Shown: positions 46,513-59,112 of the stretch, piece by piece
Numbering within the stretch: position 1 is the first letter of the stretch
How the letters are laid out: each line of letters starts with the position of its first letter
Source: Rotaria sp. Silwood1
Lineage: Eukaryota > Rotifera > Eurotatoria > Philodinida > Philodinidae
Reading direction: 5' to 3'
DNA: 64,000 nt
Assembly (NCBI GenBank): GCA_905250075.1
Contig: CAJNOP010000045.1
Span: forward strand, 601,779-665,778
The notes under the pieces: generated by a model
Told to the model about the DNA's origin: nothing
The model's input: only the letters and a program-made list of their open reading frames with translations
Database searches by the model: none
Translations under genes and position numbers: made by a program

Positions 46513-47202
46513 TGAATTAGACAATTATTTTGCATAATAATTGTAACAAATTACTGATGAGGAGACCTATTTTGATTTCTATCATAGATATATTTTTCCA
46601 TAAGATCTCCGAATAACATTTTATAAAATTTCATAAGACTTAACATAAGACTCGATGTAATATGATGGATGACTATACTTTTTATTTTTATCAACGTCAT
46701 TTTTTACTTGAAAGGCTTGATAATTGAAAAAGTATGATCATGTAACATCACATCGTTAAATATATTAATCTAAATTGCATTTTTTTTAGTTCTTTGATAG
46801 GATTTCATATCACATGTATTAATCTACGCATGAATCAATTCAAAAGATATTCTTATCAAAATATCATGCAGTAGTTTTTTTTTATCATAATAAATTCATT
46901 CATGCAAGCATTCGAAAAATTTTTTTCAATAGATAAGACAAATTAAAATATTTTATCATTCAATCCATAAACCAATACATGAGCAATATATATATATTCA
47001 TTCAACGAACAAACAAATAAGCAGACACACAACGATCAGGAAAAAAAAATATTCGTTCATATAATAATAGATAAAAGGAACAAAAAAAGGCCAGTGAGAA
47101 TTAGAGATTCATTCAATATGTCACAACAGAGATAAAATGGAATTCATATGTAAATCTGACACGAACAAAACAAAATAAAACGAAAAAAAAAAGAAATCAT
47201 AC
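46513..47202. other. 3' flank of the SPRY gene
   Basis: AT-rich, no gene seen, with a short TA run near 46987. Confidence 0.4.
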
Positions 47203-50200
47203 TCAAAGAATGATGCACGCGGCAGATTTTGTTGATGGAACATTCGAATCATAATGATAATTATAAAGAACATTTGAATTCATATCTAAAGGATGATCAT
47301 CAAGTTTTGTTTTTTTAGTTGTTTTTGTACTGTTCTGTTTTTCGACAACTACTTCAGAACCTAGAATGAAAGAAAAACACATAAATCAAATAATATTTCA
47401 AATATTATTCAAATATAAATACTTCACATGCAATAGCTCTACGGAAGATAATAAACTAAGATATGCGAAAGTGCATAATGGCATAGGAATGGACATAGAA
47501 CGAATAACGCACGCAGATATATGTACAATAACAACAACAACAACAACAAAAAACAATGTGGGATATGTGAAATATAGATGATTGTGTAGAAAAAAAGAAT
47601 GAAAACTGTATAGATAAATTTACTCACAATATACTTAATTTATTCTAAAGTACGTAAATTATAGAATAAAAAAATTCTTTATAAAAGAAAATAAAATTGA
47701 TTTCTTACTTCTAGCTAATCGTTGTTCTTCTTCAATTTGTTGTTTAGCATCCGCTATAATGGATTTAATCTGTTCAGGAGTAAAATCTTGTGTTGAGATT
47801 CGTGTCGCTGAAAAATCCATTTTGATACGATTTACTTCAAATAAAAGAAAAACAATAATAAAATATTTGATAATTACAAAATAACTAATCATTCTATGAT
47901 ATACAATACCATTTGGTGGTGCTATAACAACTGGATAAAAACCACCAACTGGTTGATGAAGTACTCGAACATAACCAACTGTACGATTAACAGTTAAATA
48001 ACATATTATTAATGGTTCTTTATTTTTTCCAATAAAACTTTCTTCTTCTGATGGAAATAAAACACCCCAACCTATTTTATCACCTTGTTTTAAATATTTT
48101 GCAGCTTAAAACAAAGAAAGAAAAAATTCTTTTGTTTGACAAAAAAAATTTATTATTACCATCTCCTGTTGGCCAAAAACGTAAATAATCTTGTTTAAAT
48201 TGAGATATTGGTGGTGGATCAAGTGGTGATGCCGTACATAAAGCAATTGCTATTAAATTTAAAATAGATAGAAATTTAAATGGTTTTACAATATTAAAAC
48301 ATACCAGGTGGTGGTTCATTATCGCTAAATTTATCCAAAAGTAGAATTTCAAAATGATTATATTCTATAATGAAATAAATAAAAAAAAGAAAATAATCTT
48401 TCCGTCGATATAAAAACTAAATAATGTAGAATTAAGATAGCTGACCTCGGATTACAAATTTTCGAAATTCCTATATAGGATGTCGTTTTCTAAATTTTGC
48501 GATTATTTTCACTAAAAAAATAACCGAAATTTAGATATTGTACGGCGAGCCGTACCTCCAAAAAATACCTATTCTCATCTCCTGAGTTTTTCGTAAAAAG
48601 TGATGATCGGGGGAGGGGGACGGGGAGGAGAGCGCCGCGAAAACTCCTGTACTTCCCCTCAGGGCACAGTCAAATCTTGTGAAATTTTTCGAGCGTTTTT
48701 GACAAAATATAGATATTATAGGACGAATCCGAGCCCAATCTGAACCTAATATGAACTCACACAGCAGTTATCAGTTCGGATAGTATTTTCGTAAGTCTGT
48801 AATGTAGAAGGTTCAAATTTTTATCCCTGTACTTCAACACTTCTTTCAAATCATGTTTCGTAAAGTTATTCAAGATAAAAGAATAACTCATAAGTTTTAA
48901 ATGTTGATTAGTTTCTATCGTTATCATATTAGTTTTTAATCAATGAAAAAAAAATTTACTTTTATGTAAACTATATGGAGCTTGAAGACATAACGAATGA
49001 TCAATATGTTGTGGTAAAATAAAAGATTTTTCTTTTAAATCAACTTTTGTTCCTTCTGGTAAACACCAATCTTCAGGATTTCTCTAGAAATTCAAAACAA
49101 AAATATTTTTAATTTATTCAAGAATATAAACAATCCTTTCATAAAATCAATAATTACTAACCACACTATAATGTGGTGGAACAGAAACTCTTGTTTGCCA
49201 ATAAACTAATAATTCAACAGGATCACCACCATTTTCAATAAGTATTGTTGGAAAATATTGTGAATGATCACGTAATGTTAAATAACGTGTACCAATAGGT
49301 CGAAAATTTTTACTGAATAATGCAACACTCATTTCTTGTTCAAATACTTCTATTTCAACACCAATTGTATCACCTTTTCTACATTGATGTCCATGCATAT
49401 TACCAGTATCTTTATGATTTGAATATAATTTTCCTGTATATGTATTATATCCAACAGAATCATTAACAAGACCAGGTGCTTCATTTAATTCATGTTTTGA
49501 TGATGCAATACCAATTGTTACTTGACATTGTTCACCTAGTGATAGAGTAAAATTTAATATAAAAACAAAATTATAAAACATAAATAAATATTTTACTAAT
49601 ATTTTCTAATTCAACAAAAAAGAAACGTCGTTCATATGTTAATGGTTTACGAAATTGAATATAATGTATTGTATTTTCAGTTTTTGGTATTGATACACGA
49701 CATAAATGATCATCAACAGTTAATAAAACTTGTTCACTTGTACGAAAAAGATAATTTGATAAATCTTAAAATAAAATTATTTTAAACAAAAAAAAAAAAA
49801 GAATATTATATTCTTATTTTTACCTCGATCAACTCTATCTTTTTGATAGATTTCATAAGCTGGTCCTAACATTTGCTTATAAAGTCCTTGAAGTTTTGTT
49901 ATTTCCTCATTTGTTAAAATATTTTTTTTTTCAATGGAAACTTTTGTTGCTAGAATACGAAATAAAAGGGTAAAAAAAAAGAACTTTAATATCTATTATA
50001 TTACCATATGGTTGAAGTAAAACAATAGGAACAAAACCACCTTCTGGTTGTAAAACAAAAAGAACATCAACAATTAATTTATTAAACATAACATAAACAA
50101 GACATAATTGTTCAGCTTTATCATCTTCACAATTGTCATCATAAAAAACACCCCAACCAATTGTATTTCCAACTTTCACTAAAATTAATCATATAATTTC

Positions 50201-52105
50201 TTTTGAGTTTTCTACTAAGAAATTTAATATACTTTTCATTTTAGCAAACCATGTATAATAATCTTTCATTAACGTACATGTTGGTGTAGGTTTTAAAGGC
50301 TAAAAAAAGAAATGAAAAGATAATTCTGTTTATTTTTCTATTATTGATGTTTGTAATGTTAATAAATTATGTAAATTTTCTTACTGAACAAGTAGCTAAT
50401 CCAACACTGGCACCTTTACCATCTGTTAGTGATACTTCTTGTTGTGTAACAACAAAATAACGAAATTTTTTGCCTAATGGTATAGGTGATTGTACTGGTA
50501 AATCTTCTAATTTTGAACGATTTTCAAATAAACCTGTATGTGTATCATAAGTACCCATAGGTGCTCGAATCCATTGAGAAATTGGAATCTAAAGACAAGA
50601 AAAAAAAAGAAAGAGCTTTTTAATTAAATAAATAATTCAAAGAAAACCAACTACATACGTCAGTAATGGATGGTAATTGTTCAACAGCTTCCGGCCAAAG
50701 AATTGAGACATCAACACGACCACCAGAAAATGTTAATGTTGGAAAAAACCGTTCTTTATTTGATTCAAAATGATATCTAATTAAAAGATTGAATACAATT
50801 AGTGAAGATAAACAACATATAATCGGTTCTTGAAGAATCATCTTTTTTTTTGAAAGCTTTTCTTTTCAAATAGACCTTTAAAAAAACTGTTTTGTTCATA
50901 ACTAATTTCTCTTATGTTAACAAACTAATTGATATCTTTATTTTACATATATCTATGAACTATGAGATCAAACCGATCTTTTTCTTAGTTTCTCTAGTAA
51001 ACCAATGTTCATAAACATTCGCCTTCATTTACATATGTCAATAAAAAGTGCAAACACTATATTATTAAATGAAATTGCTTCAATGATATCATGAATAAAA
51101 TTTTTTTTTCACTCTCTTCTATTCATCTCAATTCTTTTCTATACCCGAAAAGAAATAGTCAAAGTCGGAGATCAATAAACTTATTATTCATATAATTCAA
51201 TAGACTTAAATAAATTGATTTTCATAGAATGTAATCAAGTTTTCCGCAAAAAAAGACAACTTGAATTGCAATCCTTTATTGAACATTACTCGTTAAACTT
51301 AGACTATATGTCTCGGAAAAAAAACATACATAGTTATTATATGAAAAGAAAAGCACTAATTGAATTAATCTTATCTTATTAAATTTTTATTTCTTCTAAT
51401 ATTCCAAAACAAAAAAAAAATATTCGAGAGAAAAAAAAACCAGATCAATCATTTTATTTTTAAATACCTAGTTGCAACTGGAAAACTATCATAATAAAAA
51501 AGTGCTGTTGAAAGATATTGACCAAAATAAGTAACATAAATTGCAACCGTATTACCTAAACATAAATCTTATTTCCATCAAAAAAGAAAACATTAATTAA
51601 TCAATTTACCTTTGCCATATTGAAGTCCAAGTGTATTTGCATGTACTTTCCATGATGTATATACTCGTCCTGTATTATTATGATAACCAAGAGAATTATT
51701 ATATTGACCTAAAATAATAGATATCTATTACTTTAATCTAAATAAACATATCTATATTAACCTGCATGTGAATTAATATCTGATGGTGCAATTCCAACTG
51801 CTATGATTGCATTTGGATCTAAAAAAGAAATTGTTTTTTTTTTGTTTCATTCCAATATGTTGGAAAAAAAAAATTATATATATATATGATTTCTTACCAC
51901 ATTTATGAACTTCAACAAGAAAATAAGGTGATTCAGGTGTAAGTGGTTGAAGTGATTGTATAATTGAAATTGTATCAAAATTTGCTGTTTTTTTATTTCC
52001 ATATGATATATCAACTTTTTTTCCTTTAATTATTCCATTTGTTGTTGTTTTACTTTTAATTGTTATATCACCAACAACACGATAACGTGTATCAATTGTT
52101 GTCAT
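47203..52105 (-). CDS. Four-SPRY-domain protein with a C-terminal CaaX-like end, 17 exons
   Basis: Exons are 52105-51898, 51818-51762, 51708-51610, 51555-51468, 50776-50659, 50588-50385, 50299-50233, 50178-50005, 49949-49824, 49764-49597, 49535-49162, 49083-48960, 48364-48305, 48249-48160, 48104-47910, 47834-47709 and 47360-47203. They give 811 residues with every phase matching. SPRY-like modules lie at about 50-190 (HNNTGRVYTSW), 215-335 (GNTIGWGVFYDD), 385-555 (GYNTYTGKLYSN, KGDTIGVEIE) and 575-720 (GDKIGWGVLFPS). Modules 1 and 3 resemble each other, as do 2 and 4, and modules 1 and 3 recall SPRYD3. SPRY domains bind partner proteins. The last residues are AACIIL, a CaaX box whose final Leu predicts geranylgeranylation (inference). 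A charged helix (IIADAKQQIEEEQRLARSKK) precedes the tail. No exact orthologue is recognised. Confidence 0.82.
48420..48790. repeat. GC-rich insert in the longest SPRY-gene intron near its 3' end
   Basis: The intron at 48365-48959 is 595 bp, while most others in the gene are 43-110 bp. Its middle is unusually GC-rich, with a guanine run at about 48608-48630 that could form a G-quadruplex and the hairpin GTACGGCGAGCCGTAC near 48540-48555. This is most simply an inserted repeat, but no terminal repeats were found. Confidence 0.45.
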
Positions 52106-55100
52106 AGTGTTTATAACGTTTTATAAACCAGACACAAAATGAAATTATCTATATATTAAATAATGAATGGATATATATGTAATGAAACTCGTTATAATAA
52201 ATCATAGTATTTATTTCATAGTCCTACTAAATATCGATAATACTTTTGTCAATAGTAGACGTGCAAAATCTCTTGAAACGAAACGAGTTGGTTAGTTAAG
52301 AAATTCCGAGCAAAAAAAAGAAAGAAAACTATGTATATAACAGAAGAAGAAACAAAAAAAGAATTCTTATTAATAAATTGATCTCCAACATCTTTAGCTC
52401 TTAACTATAAATTGAATAAACATTTCATTTTCAAGTACACCATACATGAGAACATTAAAACAGAAACGTGCTTTTATCATTATTGAATAAACAAAAAGAA
52501 AAACAAGAAAATGCTCAAGCTCTACTCATTTAATAGAAGAAAAAAAAAGAAACGAAGAAAGATATTGCAGAAATGAAAAGTTGAGTGTTCCAAAAGCAAA
52601 AAAAAACACAACGAGCTACTATTGCTGCTCGAAGAGTGAGAGCTGTATACACTTTTTTTCTTTCGAATAGAATAAAAAAAGAAACATGACAACTATGATT
52701 CATTATGCTCATATGCATTGGTTATTTTTAATGCACAGATGAACAGATCAATGAGAGATGTCGTTCGTAATTGAATTATCGAAGATGTTTTCTTATGCAT
52801 AATAAAATTAAAAGGTTTTTAAAATGATGGCAGTTTCTACAGCATCGGATTTCAAGTATTTTTTAAAAAAATTTGATATTTTATGAGATTTTGTCGTGAT
52901 AAAACGATAACATTTACCAAACGATTATTCTCTGGTTCAGATTTCTTAAGAAGTACAGGTCTATAAGAGGAATTCATGAATAGCTTTCAAAACACATTAT
53001 TTGAAAAAAAAGTACGTTATTGATTGAGGTTCTGGGAAAAATAAAAAAAAATAATAATCCTATCAATCCTTGAATGGTACCATTCATCAATGACATTCAA
53101 AAAACAGGGAAGATCAGCAAAATTGCGTACATTAATCCTCATTAAAAGACTTATTTCCATGAATAATACGTGCTACACTTCATAGTAGTTAACGATATGC
53201 ATTTTCATTTAAACGTAGTGCTCAATAGGATAGTGTGAGTAGGTTTGTCGATGTGATATAGAGTGAGGATTGGTACAGGTCTGCATTTATGAAGAAACGT
53301 TGATTGATTGAATATGGATTAGAAGAGGATGACTTGGTAGTTCTACGAGCATTTCGATTTTTACGTGGCATTTTTGCATACAAGTGATAGTTACCTTAAA
53401 AGACCACATCACTTCTAATAGGATTAAAGCACATTTCTGAGCACTACACACTGTAAAACTTTCGGCCTGAGTTGAGAATTCACCACATATTAGTCATTTA
53501 ATACAAAAACACATTTGAACGAATAGGCTCTTTATAAAGAAATTTTTAACAAATGCGATATTTACCTGGATATCTTTTATGCATAAGTCCAACAACTAAT
53601 TTATAAATTGTATTATTAATACATTTCTTTTGAAAAAAAAACAATCTGATCATACGATTTCTATTCTAAAGATGATCTCTTTGTGTAATCTATTAAAAGC
53701 AATGAATAGAAATAACAAGAAAAATACATTATGTTATAAAGGATCTTTGTTTTTATTTCTCTCATTAGTAAAATTACTAAAATTGAAAGCGACATGTAAA
53801 TCTTGATAAATATTCAATCAATAAAGCATATTTCACAATATTTATAACTCAGAGAAAAATACTCAAACTTAAATAATATGTATGCGATGCAATAATCTTT
53901 GCAAAAACAATGTCAAAATCTGTTATTCTACATTAACGACTTCTAAATCAAGGAAATCTTTTTTTCTGTTAGAAAGAGCAATGTTTGAACTACAAGATTT
54001 ATACCAGACATATTTTTCCAGAATGCATTTGGCGAGAACGACAAGCCTCACGATCAAACGCCTCCAAAAAAAGTTCTTACAATTTCACTATTGATCAACA
54101 GCTTGTTTTTTGTTTTCTATCAAGTTTTTTTTAATTCGAAAGGAAATGAAAAAAAAAATATTGAAAACTGATTTTTGCAGTGTAAGGAGTGCTCTTTTCA
54201 ATGATGTATCGGAAGGTAAATTTAGTCTTTGTTTTTATACCAAAAAATAGCTTTTTCTAAAAAAAATATTGAGTAGGTTACATGTTCTTTCCGTTTCCCG
54301 TTTGGTAACGGTAAAAATAACAATGTTCGGTGAATTATTTTCCTTATTAAATATCTATGAGCTGATAATATTTCAAATAAATAACGGAAAAAGAACTCTA
54401 TTCATGCATATATTCTGGAAATGATGAGTAATATTGTTTGCAAATTGATATTTCTTGGAAAACATTGTGTTTTATAAAAATTGCATTTCGAAAAATTTTG
54501 TTACTTATGTAGTTTAGAATATATCTAATAAATTTTGCTTAAGCGGATATTTATAGAATTTTTGATACGCTACATTTTGATGCATGACTTATTCGTGTAG
54601 TTCAAAATAATTGAAATATAGAGATCTTTCAAAGTAGAAAAATATTGCAAGCAGTTTTTAGATTTATTTGGTTTTTGAACTTTTCCTTTCCGTCAGTCTC
54701 TTTCTGTAGAAAAATACATTTAATACAAAATGTGTAGTTCAGATATTGCTCTTTCTAACAAAAGAAAATTTTCTCAATTTAGAAGTCGACAATATAATGT
54801 AATACAATTTAAGATTTTTGCAAAAATTTTTCTATCAAATATTGTAGAAAATACAATATTCGTAAACATATTCATTTAATACTACTTTCTTTTAACTACA
54901 TATTTAAATTAGTTTTTACATCTATATAATATAGACCAGTCAAAGTATAGCGTGATTTCAGTCATTGCATCAATCAGAATTTGATTAATGAGCAATTTCC
55001 TCTTTTCTTGTCTATTCTTCAGATTTTTGAACTACATCTATTTTTTTTTCAACTGAATAGCTATGCAAAATAATGTCATTGTATTATAATTGGATTAGTT

Positions 55101-55562
55101 TCCGATACAAGATTTTATATAGCACATTGATATGAAATGAAATATATTAAATCATAGAACTAATTCTATTGTAAACATTTTTTGAAAATCATAACTCACT
55201 AAATAGAAATTTATAAGATATAAACAATGTAAATATATGTCATTCATCGATGTTAAATTAATTTCAACATCTAAGATTTTAGTTTGCATGCAATTCAAAT
55301 CACATTGTTATGTTTTGTTTTTTTTTTAAATAAAATATAGAAAATGAGATATTAAACATTTATGTCAAAGTATACATCTTTGTTATTATTCATTAATATT
55401 AATAATAATAAAGAAGCAAAACATTCTATATAGCAATTATTTAATATTTCAAAGATCTATTTACGAATAAGTTTTTTTTTGTTTATAGATAAAAAAGAAA
55501 AAATAAAAATAAAAATAAATAATAATCTTATAGATGAATTATTCTTTTTTTTTTTCAATGTT
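52106..55562. other. Long intergenic region
   Basis: About 3.5 kb without a supported gene. The first few hundred bases should hold the SPRY-gene promoter and the last part is the 3' flank of the LIM gene. The 16-bp palindrome TGAATGGTACCATTCA is at 53071-53086. Short frames here lack any recognisable content. Confidence 0.45.
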
Positions 55563-55922
55563 TTATTGATCGGTTGGAGGATTATTAATATTGATTGTGT
55601 CACCAGTTACATTGCTTTCATTCGAAAAACCTGATTTATAATTTCCTTTGATTTTGAATAATTGCATATAATGAGTTTTGCAATAAATTTTACCATCATT
55701 CGATGTAAAATTACCCGGTCTATAAATGAAAAAAAAAACATATGAAGATATTCATATGAAAAAAAAAAATCTAAAATTATTTTCTCAAGTTCAAAAAACT
55801 CACTTGAGAACAGATTTACAATGTGCACATCGAAAACATGGTTTATGATATGCTTTATTATTAACCATTATTTTTTCTGTTGCATATACAGTTTTTTCAC
55901 AAACAGCACATTTTGGATCCAT
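55563..55922 (-). CDS. Small single-LIM-domain protein (LIMD2/EPLIN-like), two exons
   Basis: Exons are 55922-55804 (donor AA|GTGAGT) and 55719-55563, phase 2 kept, 91 residues. One complete LIM domain fills residues 5-57: CAVC, then H and CFRC, CAHC, and a second finger ending in KIYCKTHY, giving the eight zinc ligands. The sequence CEKTVYATEKIMVNNKAYHKPCFRC and the following QLFKIKGNY match the LIM domains of LIMD2, EPLIN and plant WLIM proteins, which bind actin or signalling partners. Its single domain and short tail favour a LIMD2-like adaptor, though CRIP-like proteins are an alternative. Confidence 0.85.
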
Positions 55923-57318
55923 TTTAAAAGTAAATATGTAGAAGAAAAAAAAGTAAAAGATCTACGCAATTGAATACAGACTATTTTCTGTTCGTTGGTC
56001 TTTTTTTGGTTTTATGTATATTTCTTTTTTTTTTTTGTTCTTTCCTTCGTTGCAACGAATGGATTGTACACACAACAAATAACTGCGAAGTCTACAGTAG
56101 AATATCAATAAATGCAAGAAATTGCTTGAATAATGTTCTTTTACTATCGTTTCTGTCTAAGCCCTTTTTTTTTCCTGACAAATGACTTCTATTAGTATTA
56201 GAGATATTCTTTGCTTTCGTAGATATTTTTCCGATGATAGATATATAGCACCAATGGTTGGTTATCCAAATTTCACAATTGCTAATCGATAGATAGAGCA
56301 AAAAGTCGATAATATGAAAATTTTCAAAACTACTCTTTAACAAAAAGAAAATCATTAGAACAAAAAAAAAGACACCTTGACATATATATACACATGTATT
56401 TATTTTCACATACTTAAGACATCATCAATTCTTTTTTGTTTTTTAGAAAATGTACATTTATAATTTTCTATTATACGAGAAATAAAATTGAGTTCGATGA
56501 AGTCTTCCATTACTTACATTTTTCTTTTATCACTTAATCTATCATATTAAATGATAGAAATAGTAATGTGGAATGATATGAAACAGAAATGTAGCATTTT
56601 TTTTTTCGTTCGATATTATGGCAAATAGATGATAAGATATTGATACAAATAACATAATGATTATAACTATGTGTCAATCATCAAATGTTAAACATTTTTT
56701 TAATGGAAATGTTAAACAAATAATCAATAGGATGAGCATAACTAATGGGTTTTTTTTTGAGAGTGATTAGTCAGTCATGCATGGATATCGATTTGTTTTG
56801 AAGACTTTTGGACAAAAATACTAAGTGAATGATAACATTATTATATTTATTATTAATAGATTTTCAGAAAATATTACGGATATATATGAAGAGAAAAAGT
56901 CATAAATGCAAAGTCGAATAACAAATAGTAGCTACATTACTCATTAATAATCAATATATCCGACACGAAACAAATAAAAACAAAAAATATAATTTAACCA
57001 GAAAAATACAACTTGTCTTTTCAATAATGTGTCCCTTGACGAAAATCTACCTATATTTGAGAAGAAATTATTAAAACAATTGTTGTCGTTTTTTGTCTTC
57101 CTCTCTGTATCTCCTTGTTAATAAATGTTTCTTTAATTCTCAAAAGAGTTACAAACAACAGTGAATATTTCTCTTTGTTTTTACTATGACTAGATTATTG
57201 AAACATAAAAGCATTTTTGCGCATTTGTGAGGATTATTTATATATATAAAGATATATATATATGTGTGTGTGTAAAAATACTATATCTAACCTTGATTTT
57301 GCTCTTGTTAATTTATAA
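55923..57318. other. Intergenic: LIM gene promoter side and 3' flank of the small membrane protein
   Basis: No gene supported. A TA/TG dinucleotide run lies at about 57238-57272. Confidence 0.45.
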
Positions 57319-57612
57319 TTAAAGAAGAACTCCATTGATAACAGCATGAGAAGAACGATTTCTTAATGATGATGGTTGTATTATATGAAGTTTTATTAAT
57401 AATTGAGTCCATAAAATTTGAAAAGAATTTTCATGATAAAAATTTGCATAAAGTAATACTAAAATAACAGTCACCATAAATAGAAGACCACCAATATACC
57501 ATGAATCGAATGGATTTGCTACATAATATTTTTTAGTAGTTCGAATTGTTGATGCTATTGTAAATGTTTCATTATCGAATAAATATGATGATGATGATGA
57601 TGATGTGTGCAT
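57319..57612 (-). CDS. Small single-pass membrane protein, unrecognised
   Basis: A 97-residue frame opens with MHTSSSSSSYLF, has a polar stretch, then one strong membrane helix at about 38-60 (WYIGGLLFMVTVILVLLYANFY), and ends with a basic, amphipathic tail. The Ser run comes from a short GAT/ATC microsatellite at the start codon. No family is recognised. The clear membrane segment and codon use like its neighbours favour a real gene, but a single small exon could also be the last exon of a longer gene or a chance frame. Confidence 0.5.
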   Translation of the reverse strand: MHTSSSSSSYLFDNETFTIASTIRTTKKYYVANPFDSWYIGGLLFMVTVILVLLYANFYHENSFQILWTQLLIKLHIIQPSSLRNRSSHAVINGVLL

Positions 57613-58120
57613 TTGATAAATATATGTATCTTCTTTTTTTTATTATGTAAAATATGATCAAAGAACTAATCGATTTTAATATGGTGATTCTTAATAGTTG
57701 TCGACAAAACGAATGCCAAGAGAAGAAGAAAAAAAATGACAACGAGTTGTTATCACGCTTATGTATTCTTTGTCTCTCTTTTTCTCTATTCTCGTTCTTC
57801 ATTTGCATTGACTATAAATGTAGTACCCATAGAATAGGTCAGATAAGCATATGAAATTTTCCGGAAGTTCAGTTATTTTCTATCACAATATAAGAAAAGA
57901 AAAAGTGTAATATATTTTCTCAATGTTAATATTCATCATTCTTGTATATTTTTATTGTATTGTCTACCAATAAATAAAACAATTTTACTATATATATATA
58001 TGTTATACATCGACAAAATCTACCAATATGCTTCATAAAAGAAAAAGTTCATAAGACTTTTTTTTTCTTTTTCTGTCTTTTTTAATAATACATTTTCTTT
58101 TTTTCATGATGTTGCCATTG

Positions 58121-58152
<32 letters not shown>

Positions 58153-59112
58153 TGATTAGCATCGGAGAAAAATAGGAAGATGAAGGTATGTTTAGAAAAC
58201 AAAAAAAAACCGTAATAGCTGATCTCGAACGAGAATAATATAGAATGATTTGTAGTTCTATTTTTGTCAAATGACAGCCACATTAATTATCCAAATGATA
58301 TAACTTATTCTATGGAAATTAGAATATAACATAGAATTATGAAGTATAAAACTTAAAACATCTATTATGTATGAGATAGTTTATTTCAATTATTTAAAAA
58401 TTTTTGATTGACATAGTATTCTTCAATTTTTGAATAAATATTTTTATATTTTCAAACTATTGAAATAAATTTGTAAGAAAATTATCAGATAAAAACTATA
58501 TCTTAATTATTAAAAAAATCAATCAGATTTATTTCGGTATATAAATGAAAATTGTACAAAGTAATCTTCTTATTTTTTTTTTCTACCAAACAACCTTGAA
58601 GGATAAAGGATTAATTATTAATATTCTGTAAATACATTGCAAGAATATCTTCAAAAAAAACAAATCTTCTTTTCATTTAATGGTAGAATAGAATCGTATG
58701 ATAATAATAGTATTAGAAGATTTTTAAAATCTGAATTTTTTTTTTCTTAAGAAATCACTTTAAATAAATCTGTTTCGCTTGATTGATTTTTTTTTGTTTT
58801 TCGTCAACTTGTTATGTATTTTATTTTATCACACATTATTTATACGAACATTTCTACAACGTTAAAAACAAAAAGAAGTACACAAAGAAAGACGGAAACT
58901 ATATTTATATATGAGAAAACTTCTTTTTGTTTTTTGCTTATGATTATGATTAATTAACATAATACAAATCTTGTATAGGATGATCCTTTGTATGTTTTTT
59001 TGTTTTGACTATTACAAAGAAAAAAAAGAAAAGAAAAGAAACGAAAAGAATCTTAATAATAGTCGAGGTAAAATATTTTGCACATATATTAATACATATA
59101 TATATATAAGTT
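57613..59112. other. Intergenic region with an (ATT)n microsatellite
   Basis: No gene supported. An ATT trinucleotide run lies at about 58123-58152. The right end is the 3' flank of the NEK11 gene. Confidence 0.5.

Noticed and set aside
46216..46524. 102-codon minus-strand frame over the right arm of the MITE
   Set aside because: It reads through an inverted repeat with no transposase features.
46546..46580. CTGATGAG word resembling a hammerhead ribozyme core
   Set aside because: No matching GAAA segment or pairing stems were found at suitable spacing.
52530..54094. Short frames in the long intergenic region
   Set aside because: They have low-complexity Phe- or Ser-rich content and no splice partners.
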